Source of the DNA: Pseudomonas brassicacearum
GTDB taxonomy: Bacteria; Pseudomonadota; Gammaproteobacteria; Pseudomonadales; Pseudomonadaceae
Reading direction: 5' to 3'
Assembly (NCBI RefSeq): GCF_009601685.2
Contig: NZ_CP045701.2
Location: forward strand, 496,001-560,000
Length of the DNA stretch: 64,000 nt
Shown here: piece by piece, positions 63,428-64,000 of the stretch
Position numbering within the stretch: position 1 is the first letter of the stretch
Layout: each line of letters opens with the position of its first letter
The notes under the pieces: generated by a model
The model's database searches: none
What the model was told of the DNA's origin: nothing
Seen by the model: only the letters and a program-made list of their open reading frames with translations
Translations under genes and position numbers: made by a program

Positions 63428-64000
63428 CCGGGGGCCCCTTCGATGGGCTTGCGAGCCACTACATTGACCAGGGTTTCCTCTCGCTCGCCGAACGGTTTGG
63501 CACGGCGCAGGCCAAAACGCTCCAACAAGCCGAAGTCCTTGGCGCGGCTCCACCACAGATACGGATAGGACACATTGCGGGCTTCGAATTGCAAGCCTTG
63601 GCTGCGGATCATCTCCAGGTACTGGGTGGCACTTTTCTGCACGTGCATGGGGTGACGGAACAGCCAGCGGATCACCCAGGTATCGATGTAGGCCTCGGTG
63701 GATTCGGCGAACATCAGGTAACCACCGGGCTTGAGCACGCGATAGAACTCGGCGAGGGCTTTTTCCTGCTCCACCAGGTGATGGAAGGTCTGGTGGCAGA
63801 ACAACAGGTCGACGCTGGCATCGGGCACCGCCAAGGTCGCGCAGTCGCTGCCGATCAGTTCCACGGCCATGTCCTGGCGCGTGGCTTCCTCCCGGCTCAG
63901 GTCGAGGCTGTGGGGATCGGCGTCGACCCCGATCAGGCGCTGCGGCGCGAACACCTGGCGCAGGTATTGAAACGACTTGCCCTGGCCGCAGCCGGCGTCC
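63424..64000 (-). CDS. Class I SAM methyltransferase, partial (window edge)
   Basis: 192 codons visible; the 5' end lies beyond the window. Motif I is DAGCGQGKSFQYL at the edge, followed by LIGVDADPHSLDLSREEATR, ASVDLLFCHQTFHHL and EFYRVLKPGGYLMFAEST. It belongs to the coupled operon with the DUF3261 lipoprotein. A methyltransferase modifying the aryl head or acyl chain is usual in such clusters; the substrate here is unknown. Confidence 0.88.
   Translation of the reverse strand, partial: DAGCGQGKSFQYLRQVFAPQRLIGVDADPHSLDLSREEATRQDMAVELIGSDCATLAVPDASVDLLFCHQTFHHLVEQEKALAEFYRVLKPGGYLMFAESTEAYIDTWVIRWLFRHPMHVQKSATQYLEMIRSQGLQFEARNVSYPYLWWSRAKDFGLLERFGLRRAKPFGEREETLVNVVARKPIEGAPG

Overview
The window is a high-GC (about 60 %) chromosomal segment of a Pseudomonas, most likely of the P. 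fluorescens group. The evidence is the protein sequences (class II PHA synthases, AKPAA-repeat phasin PhaF, pilMNOPQ-aroKB-damX-gltBD-hemE order) and the abundant GTGGGAGC/GCTTGCTCGCGA-type REP/REPIN palindromes. From memory, gene order follows the P. aeruginosa PAO1 PA5078 to PA5029 region for most of its length. It is therefore mostly a housekeeping backbone with a few lineage-specific insertions and scars.

Layout. 1-4.4 kb: opgG-opgH, periplasmic glucan synthesis. 4.4-5.95 kb: a DUF6124-type small gene in a repeat island. 5.95-7.9 kb: a chemoreceptor with a helical-bimodular sensor and a FliA-type promoter. 8-14 kb (minus strand): ubiE-ubiJ-ubiB, hisI-hisE, tatA-tatB-tatC, rsmE. 14.2-21.7 kb: the complete medium-chain PHA locus, phaC1-phaZ-phaC2-phaD convergent with phaI-phaF, plus a PHA-system small protein; phaC1 has a good sigma-54 motif. 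21.7-24.3 kb: a DUF971 protein and hslV-hslU behind a sigma-32-type promoter. 24.5-29.5 kb: SPOR protein, argS, priA. 29.7-32.3 kb: rpmE, a secreted thermonuclease-like protein and malic enzyme. 32.5-43.4 kb: ponA divergent from pilMNOPQ-aroK-aroB-damX-like. 43.7-50.9 kb: gltB-gltD and hemE.

From 50.9 kb the region becomes accessory. An AT-rich stretch is followed by a fragment of a type II secretion GspL-like gene that ends at a repeat. A divergent MFS/LysR pair follows, then a 1348-residue DUF6543/dermonecrotic-toxin-like protein whose C-terminal third is compositionally different. Divergent to it is a small protein with a possible PAAR-like tail. That gene carries a perfect Shine-Dalgarno and a coupled ATG for a downstream gene that has been replaced by repeat sequence. 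The window ends in the distal part of an aryl-polyene-type cluster (methyltransferase, DUF3261 lipoprotein, ketosynthase, hotdog dehydratase, ketoreductase, ketosynthase; apeO-P-Q-R like), with every junction overlapping, followed by a 59-codon remnant of a secreted protein.

Functionally, the backbone covers envelope building (opgGH, ponA, Tat, pili, SPOR proteins), carbon storage (PHA, malic enzyme), nitrogen assimilation (gltBD), ubiquinone, haem and histidine biosynthesis, and protein quality control (hslVU). The most unusual material is the toxin/PAAR-like pair, the gene scars at repeat junctions, and several promoter-scale signals that can be read directly.
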